Under the pieces are notes generated by a model. It was not told the origin of the DNA, made no database searches, and saw only the letters and a program-made list of their open reading frames with translations. From JBGAKG01 sp044224495 (lineage in GTDB: Bacteria > Myxococcota_A > Polyangia > Polyangiales > Polyangiaceae), in assembly GCA_044224495.1 (NCBI GenBank), contig JBGAKG010000031.1, positions 1-64,000 on the forward strand: DNA of 64,000 bases, given 5' to 3'. Positions 17,693 through 27,606 of this stretch are shown in pieces (the first letter of the stretch is position 1; each line of letters begins with the position of its first letter). The position numbers and the translations under genes are program-made.

Positions 17693-18922
17693 ATGGCTCC
17701 CCCGACCAGCTTCCCCAAAGACAAGATCAAGGTCCTCCTCCTCGAGGGCATCCACGCCAGCGCGACCGAGCTCTTCGCGAAGGAGACGTTCCAGGTCGAG
17801 TCGATCAAGGGGGCGCTGAAGCCCGAGGAGCTGCGCGAGCGCATCGCGGACGTCCACCTCCTCGGGATCCGCTCGAAGACGCACGTCGACGCAGCGAGCC
17901 TCGCGGCGGCGAAGAAGCTGCTCGCGCTCGGGTGCTTCTGCATCGGGACGAACCAGGTCGACCTCGAGGCCGCCAACGTCGCCGGCGTCCCCGTCTTCAA
18001 CGCGCCGTTCTCCAACACGCGCAGCGTGGCGGAGCTGGTGATCGCCGAGGTCGTCGTGCTCGCGCGCCAGCTCGGCGATCGCAGCCGCGAGGTCCACGAG
18101 GGCAAGTGGCGCAAGGTCGCGACCGCGTGCCACGAGGTGCGCGGGAAGACGCTCGGCATCGTCGGCTACGGCCACATCGGCTCGCAGGTCGGCGTCCTCG
18201 CCGAGGCGATGGGGATGCGCGTGCTGTTCTTCGACATCGCGACCAAGCTCCCGATGGGCAACAACCGGCCGCAGGCGACGCTCTTCGATCTCCTCGGCGA
18301 GAGCGACTTCGTGACGCTCCACGTCCCCGCGACGAAGGAGACGGAGCGCATGATCGGGACGAAGGAGCTCGCCGCGATGAAGAAGGGCGCGCACCTCATC
18401 AACGCGAGCCGCGGCAGCGTCGTGGACATCCCCGAGCTCGCCGACGCGATCAAGAAGGGGCACATCGCGGGCGCCGCGGTCGACGTCTACCCCCAGGAGC
18501 CGGAGACGAACTCCGACGGCTTCGAGTCCGAGCTCCGCGGGCTGCCCAACGTGCTGCTCACGCCGCACATCGGTGGCTCGACGGAAGAGGCGCAGGAAGC
18601 GATCGGGCGCGAGGTCGCGACCGCGCTCATCAAGTTCACGAACGTGGGAGCGACGGCGGGCTCGGTGAACTTCCCCGTCGTCGACGTGCCGGCGCCGCGC
18701 GGCGTGCACCGCATCCTGAACGTGCACAAGAACGTGCCGGGCGTGCTCGGAGCGGTGAACCGCATCGTCAGCGATCTCGGGGCGAACATCCGAGCGCAGG
18801 TGCTGGCGACGGACCGCAACGTCGGCTACCTCGTGATGGATCTCGAGCAGGACGTCTCGAGCGACGTGGCGAAGGCGATCGCGGCCCTCGCGACGAACAT
18901 TCGAACGCGGATCCTCTACTAG
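17693..18922 (+). CDS. serA: D-3-phosphoglycerate dehydrogenase with ACT domain
   Basis: First enzyme of serine synthesis: oxidises 3-phosphoglycerate to 3-phosphohydroxypyruvate with NAD. 409 residues, matching the E. coli-type short form. The substrate domain is split around the NAD-binding domain, which has LGIVGYGHIGSQVG. Catalytic positions are seen in INASRGSVVDIPELADAI (Arg), VDVYPQEPETNSDG (Glu) and LLTPHIGGSTEEAQ (His). A C-terminal ACT domain (about 335-409; VLGAVNRIVSDLGANI) is the serine-feedback site. GAAGGA lies just upstream of ATG 17693. No other serine gene is adjacent; it follows the GST gene in the same direction after 59 bp. Confidence 0.95.
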   Translation: MAPPTSFPKDKIKVLLLEGIHASATELFAKETFQVESIKGALKPEELRERIADVHLLGIRSKTHVDAASLAAAKKLLALGCFCIGTNQVDLEAANVAGVPVFNAPFSNTRSVAELVIAEVVVLARQLGDRSREVHEGKWRKVATACHEVRGKTLGIVGYGHIGSQVGVLAEAMGMRVLFFDIATKLPMGNNRPQATLFDLLGESDFVTLHVPATKETERMIGTKELAAMKKGAHLINASRGSVVDIPELADAIKKGHIAGAAVDVYPQEPETNSDGFESELRGLPNVLLTPHIGGSTEEAQEAIGREVATALIKFTNVGATAGSVNFPVVDVPAPRGVHRILNVHKNVPGVLGAVNRIVSDLGANIRAQVLATDRNVGYLVMDLEQDVSSDVAKAIAALATNIRTRILY

Positions 18923-18975
18923 CCTCTCTCCCCCTGCGCCTGCGCATGCGCCTGCCCCTGCCCGCCGCCGGGCAA
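18923..18975. repeat. GC-rich hexamer repeat element A with hairpin, after serA
   Basis: Begins directly after the serA stop with CTCTCTCC, then CCTGCGCCTGCGC, ATGCGCCTGCC and CCTGCCC units, and ends in a perfect hairpin TGCCCG-CCGC-CGGGCA (18959-18974). It resembles the right arms of the elements at 50481-50618 and 60385-60478 read in reverse. Between converging genes it could act as a two-way terminator, although no T-tract follows. Confidence 0.55.
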
Positions 18976-19000
18976 CGTCGACGCAGCCATCGGAAGTGGT

Positions 19001-19501
19001 TCACCGGCACGCGGTCGCCACGAACTCGACGTAGCAGCACTCGTTCGGGTGCTTGCACGTCTCGCTGGCGCTGAAGTCCGCGCGCGCCGGGTACAAACTC
19101 GAAGCCCAGGGCTTGGTAGTGAGCGGGCAGAACGGGAACCACCGCTGGTAAGCGGCCGTCGTCGGGAAGGGCGGAACGCAGCGGACCTGGCGCGAGAACA
19201 CGCACTCGACGCGAGGAGCGACGGGCTCGGGGAGGTCCTTCGGATCGTAGCTGCACGAGCCAGCGTCGCCGAGAGAAGCGGACGCGGACGCGGATGCGGA
19301 TGCGGACGCGGATGCGGATGCGGGTGCGGACGCGGATGCGGACGCGGATGCGGATGCGGACGCGGACGCCGATCCGGGCACGGGCACGGGCACGGATGCG
19401 GATGCGGACGCGGATCCGGACTCAGGCGCGGGCGCAGATGGGCGCCCGCAGGCGAAGACGAGCACCAAGGGAAGCAGCCTGATGGATCGCACGTCCCCCA
19501 T
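19001..19501 (-). CDS. Lipoprotein with Ser-Ala microsatellite linker and Cys-rich head
   Basis: 166 residues: signal peptide ending VLVFAC (lipidated Cys18), then about 58 residues of almost pure Ser-Ala repeat encoded by a hexanucleotide tract, then a compact C-terminal domain of about 90 residues. That domain contains eight or so Cys, including CSYDPKDLPEP, VECVFSRQVRCVPP, FPFCP and TCKHPNECCYVEF. It looks like a small disulfide-rich surface domain held away from the membrane by a flexible spacer whose length may vary by slippage. No family is recognised. A gene with the same architecture but a different head occurs at 30116. The N-terminus could also start at the GTG three codons in. Confidence 0.72.
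   Translation of the reverse strand: MGDVRSIRLLPLVLVFACGRPSAPAPESGSASASASVPVPVPGSASASASASASASASAPASASASASASASASASLGDAGSCSYDPKDLPEPVAPRVECVFSRQVRCVPPFPTTAAYQRWFPFCPLTTKPWASSLYPARADFSASETCKHPNECCYVEFVATACR
19278..19420 (-). repeat. Hexanucleotide (GCATCC/GCGTCC) coding microsatellite
   Basis: About 22 tandem GGATGC/GGACGC units on the plus strand, slightly interrupted. They encode the Ser-Ala linker of the 19001-19501 lipoprotein. Units are multiples of 3, so gain or loss keeps the frame. Confidence 0.85.
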
Positions 19502-19534
19502 TTTGCCCGCCCGAACGCGGCCTGAACAGCGCGC

Positions 19535-19570
19535 TCATCGATGCACTTATCGAAGCACTCATCGAAACGG
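19535..19570 (+). promoter_or_regulatory. Three 12-bp direct repeats upstream of a sigma54 promoter
   Basis: TCATCGATGCAC (19535-19546), TTATCGAAGCAC (19547-19558), TCATCGAAACGG (19559-19570). They lie about 97-132 bp before the predicted start at 19667, the usual place of an enhancer bound by a sigma54 activator. Confidence 0.6.
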
Positions 19571-19640
19571 CGCGTCGTAACCTCATGACTTTACATCTGT
19601 TTCAGTCTGAACGTACGACCACCTACATTTCGTGCAGCAC

Positions 19641-19656
19641 TGGCAAGGTGTTTGCA
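19641..19656 (+). promoter_or_regulatory. Strong candidate sigma54 promoter of gene 19692
   Basis: TGGCAAG-GTGT-TTGCA matches the consensus TGGCACG-N4-TTGCW at 11 of 12 positions, with GG (19642-19643) and GC (19654-19655) 10 bp apart. The expected start is near 19667, giving a 25-nt leader that contains AGGAG at 19681-19685. Confidence 0.72.
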
Positions 19657-19691
19657 GTATGCAGTGGTTGCAACCCACACAGGAGTTCACC

Positions 19692-20075
19692 ATGTCCGCA
19701 AGCGTTCCCCGCCTCCCCGTCTTCGAGTCCACGACCGAGCTTCCGTCGTTCGAGCATCGGGCTCGCGCCTCGCAGAGCAAGCAGCGCCTCGCGCTCGCGG
19801 CCCACGTCCTCCGCGAGATGGCGCAAGCTCAGGTCGACGGTCGGCGCCTCGATCTCGATGGCCTCGCCGAAGCGCTCGGCGTCCAGGCCGACGACGCGCC
19901 CCTCGAGGACGGCATCCGCGCTCGCCGCCTCCGCCGCGAGGACGTGCGTTCGATCGTGAGCCAGCTCGACCGCGAGGGCTTCGTCGACGCCGCGCGCATG
20001 CGCCTCACGCTCGCGGGCTTCACGATGGGCAGCTCGCTCGCGCCGCGCAAGGTGATGCCGCTGCGGCTCGTCTGA
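19692..20075 (+). CDS. Small winged-helix-like protein, sigma54-dependent
   Basis: 127 residues. After a 30-residue polar N-terminus, residues about 35-125 look like one winged-helix unit: QRLALAAHVLREMAQ, GRRLDLDGLAEALGVQ, REDVRSIVSQLDREGFVD and the wing ARMRLTLAGFTMG. No cofactor or enzyme motif is present, so a small DNA-binding regulator is the best reading, though I cannot name a family. ATG 19692 has AGGAG six bases upstream. The gene is preceded by a near-consensus sigma54 promoter and a three-unit repeat that could bind the activator. The surrounding 150 bp is clearly lower in GC than the rest of the window. Confidence 0.72.
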   Translation: MSASVPRLPVFESTTELPSFEHRARASQSKQRLALAAHVLREMAQAQVDGRRLDLDGLAEALGVQADDAPLEDGIRARRLRREDVRSIVSQLDREGFVDAARMRLTLAGFTMGSSLAPRKVMPLRLV

Positions 20076-20098
20076 TCGTCGGACGTCCGGCGCAGCGC

Positions 20099-21277
20099 TT
20101 ACTTCTTCAACTTGCTCTTCAGCAGATCCCCGAAGGTCCCGAGGCTCTTGCCCGCGTTCGCCTTGTCCTTGTGCGCCTCGAAGTCGGCGCGCTCGGCGGC
20201 GTCCTTCGCGCCCTTCACCGAGAGCTTCAGCCGACCGTCACCGGTCTCGAGCACCTTCGCCGTGAGCTCGGTCCCCTCCGGGAACGACTTGCGGAGGTCC
20301 GTCCCGCGCGGAACGCCGAGCTCGGCCGACGGCACGAGACCGCGGCCTTCGCGCCCGTCGGTCCCGTCGACCTGGACGAACACGCCGTAGGTCTCGATCC
20401 GAACGACCTTGCCCTTCACGACCGCGCCGATCTGGGGCCGCGGTCCGCTGGCTTTCACCGGCTTCTCCGGCGCCGGCAGGAGCGCCTTGAGCGACAGCGT
20501 GATCTTCTTGCCGTCTTCCTTGATCTCGAGGACCTGCGCTTCGACGGTCTCGCCCGCCTTGATTTTGTCGGCGACGACGACGCCGCGCTCGTGGCCGAGC
20601 TCCGACGCGGGGAGCAGCGCTTCCACGCCCCCGAGATCGACGAACGCGCCGAACTCGCGCACCGCGGTCACGGTGCCGCGGACGACCTTGCCCTTCTCGA
20701 GCGACGCGAGCGCCTTCTCGCGCGCTTCCCGCGCGTCCGCCTCGAGCAGGCGCCGCCGCGAGAGAACGATGCTGCGACCGCCGTCCTTGATCTCGGTGAC
20801 GGCGAAGGTCGTGGTCGTGCCGACGAGGTCCTTGCCCTCGGTCCCGCGCGGGCCGAGCTGCGAGTTCGGGCAGAACCCGCGCACGCCCTTCCCCAGGTCG
20901 ACCTCGACGCCGCCCTTGTTGACGCCCGTCACCTTGCCTTCGACGCCGGCGCCGGTCTCGCGCGCGAGCTCGAACGACGCGAGGTCCGTCGCGCGCCCCA
21001 AGCTCTTGCCGAGCCGCACCGCACCGCTCTGCTCGTCGATCGCGAGGACCTTCGCCCGCACGGTGTCGCCGACGTTCAGATCGATCGTGCCGTCCGGGTT
21101 GTTGAGCTCGATCCGCTCGATCATCGCGGCCTGCTTGCCGTCGAGCTCGACGAAGACGGTGTCCTTGCCGATCTGGACGATCACGGCCTCGAGGGTCTCG
21201 CCGATGCGCACCTTCTTGCGCGGAGCGGCGGACTTACCTTGGGCCTCGAAAAGGGCGGCGAAGCTGTCGTCGGACAT
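20099..21277 (-). CDS. Ribosomal protein S1-like protein with four S1 domains
   Basis: 392 residues with four S1 RNA-binding OB folds at about 24-95, 107-180, 193-266 and 283-358. Examples are GETLEAVIVQIGKDTVFVEL, GKVVRGTVTAVREFGAFVDL and GAVVKGKVVRIETYGVFVQV. The third and fourth have the classic GxFV core. It ends in a Lys-rich tail (DLLKSKLKK). True ribosomal S1 usually has six domains and is longer, so this is more likely an accessory S1-domain protein aiding translation initiation or RNA stability, a role that would matter in a genome with many leaderless messages. AGGGA precedes the ATG. It is alone in its transcription unit. Confidence 0.88.
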   Translation of the reverse strand: MSDDSFAALFEAQGKSAAPRKKVRIGETLEAVIVQIGKDTVFVELDGKQAAMIERIELNNPDGTIDLNVGDTVRAKVLAIDEQSGAVRLGKSLGRATDLASFELARETGAGVEGKVTGVNKGGVEVDLGKGVRGFCPNSQLGPRGTEGKDLVGTTTTFAVTEIKDGGRSIVLSRRRLLEADAREAREKALASLEKGKVVRGTVTAVREFGAFVDLGGVEALLPASELGHERGVVVADKIKAGETVEAQVLEIKEDGKKITLSLKALLPAPEKPVKASGPRPQIGAVVKGKVVRIETYGVFVQVDGTDGREGRGLVPSAELGVPRGTDLRKSFPEGTELTAKVLETGDGRLKLSVKGAKDAAERADFEAHKDKANAGKSLGTFGDLLKSKLKK

Positions 21278-21336
21278 GGCGTGTCCCTAGCACGAACCTC
21301 CGAAGGTTTCCCCGTAAACGTGCCCGTGCCGAGACG

Positions 21337-22737
<1,401 letters not shown>

Positions 22738-22782
22738 CGAACGCGCAACTTGCCGCGCTTCGTGGTACCTCTCAAGCGAAGA

Positions 22783-25344
22783 ATGTCGCACGAGGATGCC
22801 GCCGCCTGGGCCGTGGGTCGGTACACGATCCACGGCGAGCTCGCCTCCGGCGGCATGGCGACGGTGCACATCGGGCGGATGGGCGGCGACGCGGGCTTCA
22901 ACAAGCTCGTCGCGGTCAAGCGGATGCACCCGCAGTTCGCCAAGGATCCGGATTTCCTCGCGATGTTCCTCGACGAGGCCCGCCTCGCCGCGCGCATCCG
23001 GCACCCCAACGTGGTGCAACCCGTCGACGTCATCGTCGAGGGGAGCGAGGTCCTCCTGGTCATGGAGTACGTCCATGGCGAGGCCCTGTCGCGGCTGAAC
23101 CGCACGCTCCGCGGGATGAACGAGAAGATCCCGCTCCGGATCGCGGTCGCGATCATGGCCGGCGTGCTGCACGGGCTCCACGCCGCGCACGAGGCCAAGA
23201 GCGAGCGCGGCGAGCCGCTCGGCATCGTCCACCGCGACATGTCCCCGCAGAACATCATCGTCGGCACCGACGGTGTGGCGCGCGTGCTCGACTTCGGCAT
23301 CGCGAAGGCCGCGGACCAGGTCCACATGACCCGCGACGGCGAGCTCAAGGGCAAGCTCGTCTACATGGCGCCCGAGCAGCTGCTCGGCGAGCCGGTGACG
23401 CGGCGGAGCGACATCTTCTCGACCGCGATCGTCGCGTGGGAGTGCCTCACCGGACAGCGGCTCTTCGAGAGCGACTCGTCGTCGCCGCTCGCCGCGCGCA
23501 CGAAACAGCAGAAGATCGATCGGCCGAGCGAGCTCTCGCCCGAGGTGCCGCCGGCCTTGGACGAGGTCGTTCTCAAGGGCCTCGCGCTCGCGCCCGAGAA
23601 CCGCTGGGCGACCGCACGCGAGATGGCGCTCGCGCTCGAAGAAGCCGTGACACCGGCGACGCAGACGCAAGTCGCGGCTTGGGTGGAGAAGGTCGCGCAC
23701 AAGGCGCTCGCCGATCGCAACCAGCGCATCGCCGCGATCGAGGCCGAGGGCGCCGACTCGTCGCAGAGCATCCGCAAGCTCGCCGAGGATCTCGCGTCGG
23801 ACCGGCTGATGACGCGCGACGTGATCTCGCAGCGGAGCCTGCCCGGTCGTGGTGGCGGCACCGGTAGCGGCATCCGTCCCCTCCCGATCGGCGGCGAGGT
23901 GCCACGCTCCGTCGGCCGTACGAACCCGAGCATCTCGCGACCGCCGCCGGAGCCGCAGCGGCCCTCGCGCCCGCCGGACGTACCGCCGCCGCCGCCGCGC
24001 GTCTCGCGACCGCCCGAGGTCCCCAACCCGCCGTCGGCGTCGTACCAAGTGCCGACGCCGATCTCCCAGCGCGACGCGTTCTACGTGCCGCCGGCGGCGT
24101 CCGATCCGATGGCGATGGCAGGCGCGCCCAGCTCGCACTCGCTCTCCGCTCCGTCGATCCCGACGTCGCACGCGGCGCCGGCGAAGACGACGGTGCAGAA
24201 GGTGCCGACGCGCGGGCGCGGCGCCTGGATCTTCGCGCTCCTCGGGATCCTGATCATCGCGGGCATCGTCTCGGCGCCGTTCCTGGCGAAGCGCAACCTC
24301 CAAGCATCGCTCCAGGCCGAGGGCATCCACGCCGAGATCGACGAGGTCGACCTGCTCTCGCAGATCGGCTCGATGCGCCTCGTCGGGGCGACGTTCACGT
24401 CCCCCGACGTGCCCGGCGTGACGGTGCACTCGAAGGAGGTGATCGTCGCGCTCGACGGCAACCTCTCGCCGACGGCGATCACCCTGCGCGACGCCGACGT
24501 CTCGATCGACGCGTCCTACCCGAACGTGCTCGACTCGCTCGACGGGTGGTCGAAGAAGCATGCGACGACCACGCCGACCGGCTTCCCCGAGACGGTGACG
24601 CACCTCCGCGTCGAGTCGGCCCACGTGAAGTGGACGCAGATCTCGGGCGCGGGGACCTCGGTCGAGGCGAAGAGCCTCGTGCTCGACGTGCCGCGGACGC
24701 AAGGCCGCCCGCTCGGCGCCGACTTCCTGATGAACCCGACGTCGGTGAACGTGACGGCGTGGGGCGTGACCGCGGGACCGTGGCTGCTCGATCTCAAGCG
24801 CGACGGGAAGACGCTCAAGGGTCACCTCGCGTTCGATCAGACGCAGCCGATGACGTACTTCCTCGACGTCGCCTCCGACGACGCGAGCACCACCCTCGAC
24901 CTTCGCGTGCCGAAGGCGAAGCCGAGCGAGCTCGGGCTCAAGCCGGAGTCGTTCGGTGGCACCGCCGCCGACCCGGTCGTCGTCGACGCGACCATCCACG
25001 CCGTCGTCACGACCGACAAGGTGGACGGGAGCGCGAACACCAGCGTCGAGGCGCTCCGCGCGCCGAACGGCCCCCCCGGCACGTTCTCGTTCGAGGCGCG
25101 CGTGAGCGGCCCGCGGACCGGGACGGAACTCCTCGAGCCGCGCCTCGCGGTCGGGATGGGCCCGGCCGTGCCGAACGGCAAGCTCGTCGTCGGCACGGAC
25201 GTCATCTCCCTCAAGCTCACCGTGCCGCTCGCGATCAAGTGCGACGAAGGCGGACGGGCGGCGACGCTGACCGTGTCGCTCGACACGAGGAACCTCGGCG
25301 CGGCCCAGGTGGATTTCGCGCCGCGCGCCTGCGTCAAGAAGTGA
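22783..25344 (+). CDS. Ser/Thr protein kinase with AsmA-like extracytoplasmic domain
   Basis: 853 residues. Kinase domain (about 13-285) with loop GELASGGMATV, Lys46, HRDMSPQN (the variant of HRDLKPEN common in myxobacterial kinases), DFGIAK and MAPEQ. A Pro-rich linker (about 370-470) follows, then a single membrane helix (about 481-503). The outer 350 residues are repetitive beta strands of the AsmA/TamB type: SMRLVGATFTSPDVPGVTV, KEVIVALDGNLSP, AITLRDADVSIDASY. AsmA-like proteins shuttle or hold lipids in a long groove, so this may be a kinase that senses envelope lipid. A glycine- or lipid-binding role is inference. Its stop overlaps the next kinase gene (TGATG). Confidence 0.88.
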   Translation: MSHEDAAAWAVGRYTIHGELASGGMATVHIGRMGGDAGFNKLVAVKRMHPQFAKDPDFLAMFLDEARLAARIRHPNVVQPVDVIVEGSEVLLVMEYVHGEALSRLNRTLRGMNEKIPLRIAVAIMAGVLHGLHAAHEAKSERGEPLGIVHRDMSPQNIIVGTDGVARVLDFGIAKAADQVHMTRDGELKGKLVYMAPEQLLGEPVTRRSDIFSTAIVAWECLTGQRLFESDSSSPLAARTKQQKIDRPSELSPEVPPALDEVVLKGLALAPENRWATAREMALALEEAVTPATQTQVAAWVEKVAHKALADRNQRIAAIEAEGADSSQSIRKLAEDLASDRLMTRDVISQRSLPGRGGGTGSGIRPLPIGGEVPRSVGRTNPSISRPPPEPQRPSRPPDVPPPPPRVSRPPEVPNPPSASYQVPTPISQRDAFYVPPAASDPMAMAGAPSSHSLSAPSIPTSHAAPAKTTVQKVPTRGRGAWIFALLGILIIAGIVSAPFLAKRNLQASLQAEGIHAEIDEVDLLSQIGSMRLVGATFTSPDVPGVTVHSKEVIVALDGNLSPTAITLRDADVSIDASYPNVLDSLDGWSKKHATTTPTGFPETVTHLRVESAHVKWTQISGAGTSVEAKSLVLDVPRTQGRPLGADFLMNPTSVNVTAWGVTAGPWLLDLKRDGKTLKGHLAFDQTQPMTYFLDVASDDASTTLDLRVPKAKPSELGLKPESFGGTAADPVVVDATIHAVVTTDKVDGSANTSVEALRAPNGPPGTFSFEARVSGPRTGTELLEPRLAVGMGPAVPNGKLVVGTDVISLKLTVPLAIKCDEGGRAATLTVSLDTRNLGAAQVDFAPRACVKK

Positions 25345-26282
25345 TGGGACTCGCTCCGGGCACGCTCCTCGATCGGCGCTTCTTGGTGCGTTCCCTGCTC
25401 GCGCGCGGCGGCATGGGGGAGGTCTGGGTCGCCGAGGACAAGACGACGGGCGCCGAGGTCGCGGTGAAGACCGTCCGCGACACGGCGCTCGCGATGCCCA
25501 ACGTGACCCAACGCTTCGCGCGCGAAGCGGAGGTCCTGACGCGCATCGACAGCCCGCACGTACCCGAGCTCCTCGCGACCGTGACCCACGACGGGAAGCT
25601 CCACATCGTCACCGAGCGGCTGATCGGCGAGACGCTCGAGGAGCGCCTCCGCCGCCTCCGCGTCATGACGCTGCACGAGCTTCGTCCCATTTTGGTACAG
25701 ATCCTCGTCGGCCTGTCGGCTGCCCACGCCGCGGGCGTCATCCACCGTGACCTGAAACCCGAGAACGTGTTCCTCGTCGTCAAAGGCCCGAAGGAGACGA
25801 CGAAGATCATCGACTTCGGCGTCTCGCGCGCGCTCGGCGACGACGACGCGGAGGGCCTCACGACGGAGGGTGCGACGCTCGGGTCGCTCGGCTACGTCGC
25901 GCCCGAGCAGCTCGCCAACCCGTCCACCGTCGATGGCCGCGCCGACGTGTACGCGGTCGGGGTCATCGCGTTCCGTGCGCTCACGGGGGCGCTCCCCTTC
26001 CCCGAGAAGACGGGGCTCGGCCTCCTCGCGCTCAAGCGAGACTTCGAGGCGCCCACGCTCGACGAGGCGACCGGCACCACGTGGCCGGCGGACGTGCGCG
26101 CGTGGGTGGCGCGCAGCCTCGCGCGCGAACCCGGCGCGCGCTGGCCCGACGCAGACGCAGCGCGGCTCGCGTTGCTCGAGCTCGGGCGGATCCGGATCGA
26201 GCTCCCCCGGGCTCCGGCGATCGGCGCGGACGACGCCGACGTCACCTCCACGATGGCGCGGCCGCCGCGCAAGAAAGGCTGA
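25344..26282 (+). CDS. Cytoplasmic Ser/Thr protein kinase
   Basis: 312 residues, almost entirely kinase domain (about 9-265): LARGGMGEVWVAEDK, catalytic lysine in EVAVKTVRD, HRDLKPENVF, IIDFGVSRAL and VAPEQLANP. There is no membrane helix. The C-terminal 40 residues are short and acidic to basic (GADDADVTSTMARPPRKKG) and include a TSTM stretch that could be autophosphorylated and read by an FHA domain. It is encoded directly after the AsmA-type receptor kinase (overlapping TGATG) and 1 bp before an FHA-sigma54 activator. A relay from receptor kinase to soluble kinase to activator is therefore the obvious hypothesis. Confidence 0.92.
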   Translation: MGLAPGTLLDRRFLVRSLLARGGMGEVWVAEDKTTGAEVAVKTVRDTALAMPNVTQRFAREAEVLTRIDSPHVPELLATVTHDGKLHIVTERLIGETLEERLRRLRVMTLHELRPILVQILVGLSAAHAAGVIHRDLKPENVFLVVKGPKETTKIIDFGVSRALGDDDAEGLTTEGATLGSLGYVAPEQLANPSTVDGRADVYAVGVIAFRALTGALPFPEKTGLGLLALKRDFEAPTLDEATGTTWPADVRAWVARSLAREPGARWPDADAARLALLELGRIRIELPRAPAIGADDADVTSTMARPPRKKG

Positions 26283-26283
26283 C

Positions 26284-27606
26284 ATGGCGACGACCGTCGC
26301 GACGACCAGGCACCTCACCGTCCGCGGGGGAACGCTCACCGTGGGCGACCAGACGCTCGAGGTCGGCGCCGAACCGCTCGTGGTCGGGCGCGACGCGGCT
26401 TCGAACCTCGTGCTCGCCGACCCGCGCGTGAGCGCGATCCACGCCGAGCTCGTCGCCACCCCGCGCGGCGTCCGGGTGCGCGACCTCGGGAGCAAGAACG
26501 GCGTCTGGGTCGAGGGCGTGCGGATCGTCGAGGGCTACCTGGCCGACATGACCACGCTCTTCTTCGGGCCGCTGGAGGCGACGTTCACGCCGGCCGAAGG
26601 CGGCGAGCGCTTCACGCTCGCGACCGGCGAGCGGTTTCACGGCCTCTACGGGCGAAGCGCCGCGATGCGCGAGCTCTTCGCGCGCCTCGAGCGCGCGGCG
26701 AAGACCGACCTCACGATCCTCATCGAGGGCGAGACCGGCACGGGCAAGGAGCTCGTCGCGCAAGCCATTCACGCCGCGAGCGCGAACCGGCGGGGGCCGT
26801 TCGTGATCGTAGACTGCGGTGCGATCCCCGAGAACCTCGCCGAGGCGGCGCTCTTCGGCCACGTGCGCGGAGCGTTCACCGGCGCGACCGGCGATCGGCC
26901 CTCGCCCTTCGTCGAGGCGAACGGCGGCACGGTCTTCCTCGACGAGCTCGGGGAGCTCCCGGTCGATCTCCAGCCGAAGCTGCTCCGCGCGCTCGCCGAG
27001 CGCCGCGTGAAGCCGGTCGGCGGGAGCGACTACGTCCCGTTCGACGCCCGCATCGTCTGCGCGACGCGCCGCGATCTCTCGCGCGCCGTCAACGAAGGCT
27101 CGTTCCGGAGCGACCTCTACTTCCGCGTCGCGCAGGTGCGCGTGACGACGCCCGCGCTCCGCGACCGCGCGGAGGACGTGCCGGGGCTCGTCCGCCACGT
27201 GCTCGAGTCGCGCAAGCAAGCGGCGGCGTATCGCCGCATCACGCGCGAGTCGATGGCGCGCCTGGTCCGCCACGACTGGCCCGGGAACGTGCGCGAGCTC
27301 CGCAACGTCGTCGAGGTCGCGGTCGCGCTCGCGGACGACGGACCGATCGACATCGCCGCGCCGCTCGGGACGAGCGCCTCGGGCCCGACCGGCGCCGGCT
27401 CGGTGATGGGGGACGATCGCAGCGTGGAGCTCGGCTACCACGACGCGAAGCGGGCCGCGCTCGATCGCTTCGAGAAGGCGTACTTCGCCGCGCTCCTCGA
27501 GCGCGCCGGTGGGAACATCGCGGAGATCTCGCGCCGCGCAGGGCTCCAGCGGACGCACGTGCGCCGCTACCTCGTCGCGCACGGGCTCTGGCGCAAGGGC
27601 GGTTGA
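26284..27606 (+). CDS. FHA-domain sigma54 activator, second locus
   Basis: 440 residues: FHA about 28-100 (VVGRDAASNLVLADPRVSAIH, SKNGVWVEG), AAA+ about 118-350, and C-terminal Fis-like helix-turn-helix (ERAGGNIAEISRRAGLQRTHVRRYL). Walker A GETGTGKE, the loop RGAFTGATG and Walker B TVFLDELGEL are intact, as is the arginine-finger region. Like the protein at 10889 it lacks a receiver domain, so the input should be phosphothreonine on a partner or on itself. It is the third gene of a tightly coupled operon after two kinases, and its stop overlaps the FGE-type lipoprotein gene. Confidence 0.92.
   Translation: MATTVATTRHLTVRGGTLTVGDQTLEVGAEPLVVGRDAASNLVLADPRVSAIHAELVATPRGVRVRDLGSKNGVWVEGVRIVEGYLADMTTLFFGPLEATFTPAEGGERFTLATGERFHGLYGRSAAMRELFARLERAAKTDLTILIEGETGTGKELVAQAIHAASANRRGPFVIVDCGAIPENLAEAALFGHVRGAFTGATGDRPSPFVEANGGTVFLDELGELPVDLQPKLLRALAERRVKPVGGSDYVPFDARIVCATRRDLSRAVNEGSFRSDLYFRVAQVRVTTPALRDRAEDVPGLVRHVLESRKQAAAYRRITRESMARLVRHDWPGNVRELRNVVEVAVALADDGPIDIAAPLGTSASGPTGAGSVMGDDRSVELGYHDAKRAALDRFEKAYFAALLERAGGNIAEISRRAGLQRTHVRRYLVAHGLWRKGG

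Noticed and set aside
19583..19780. Small Cys-rich minus-strand frame (CVGCNHC, CQCCTKC)
   Set aside because: Tempting as a metal-binding peptide, but it overlaps the sigma54 promoter and the start of gene 19692 and has no ribosome site or promoter.
22763..22778. TGGTACC-TCTC-AAGCG before the kinase gene 22783
   Set aside because: Only 7 of 12 matches, and the predicted start would fall inside the coding region.
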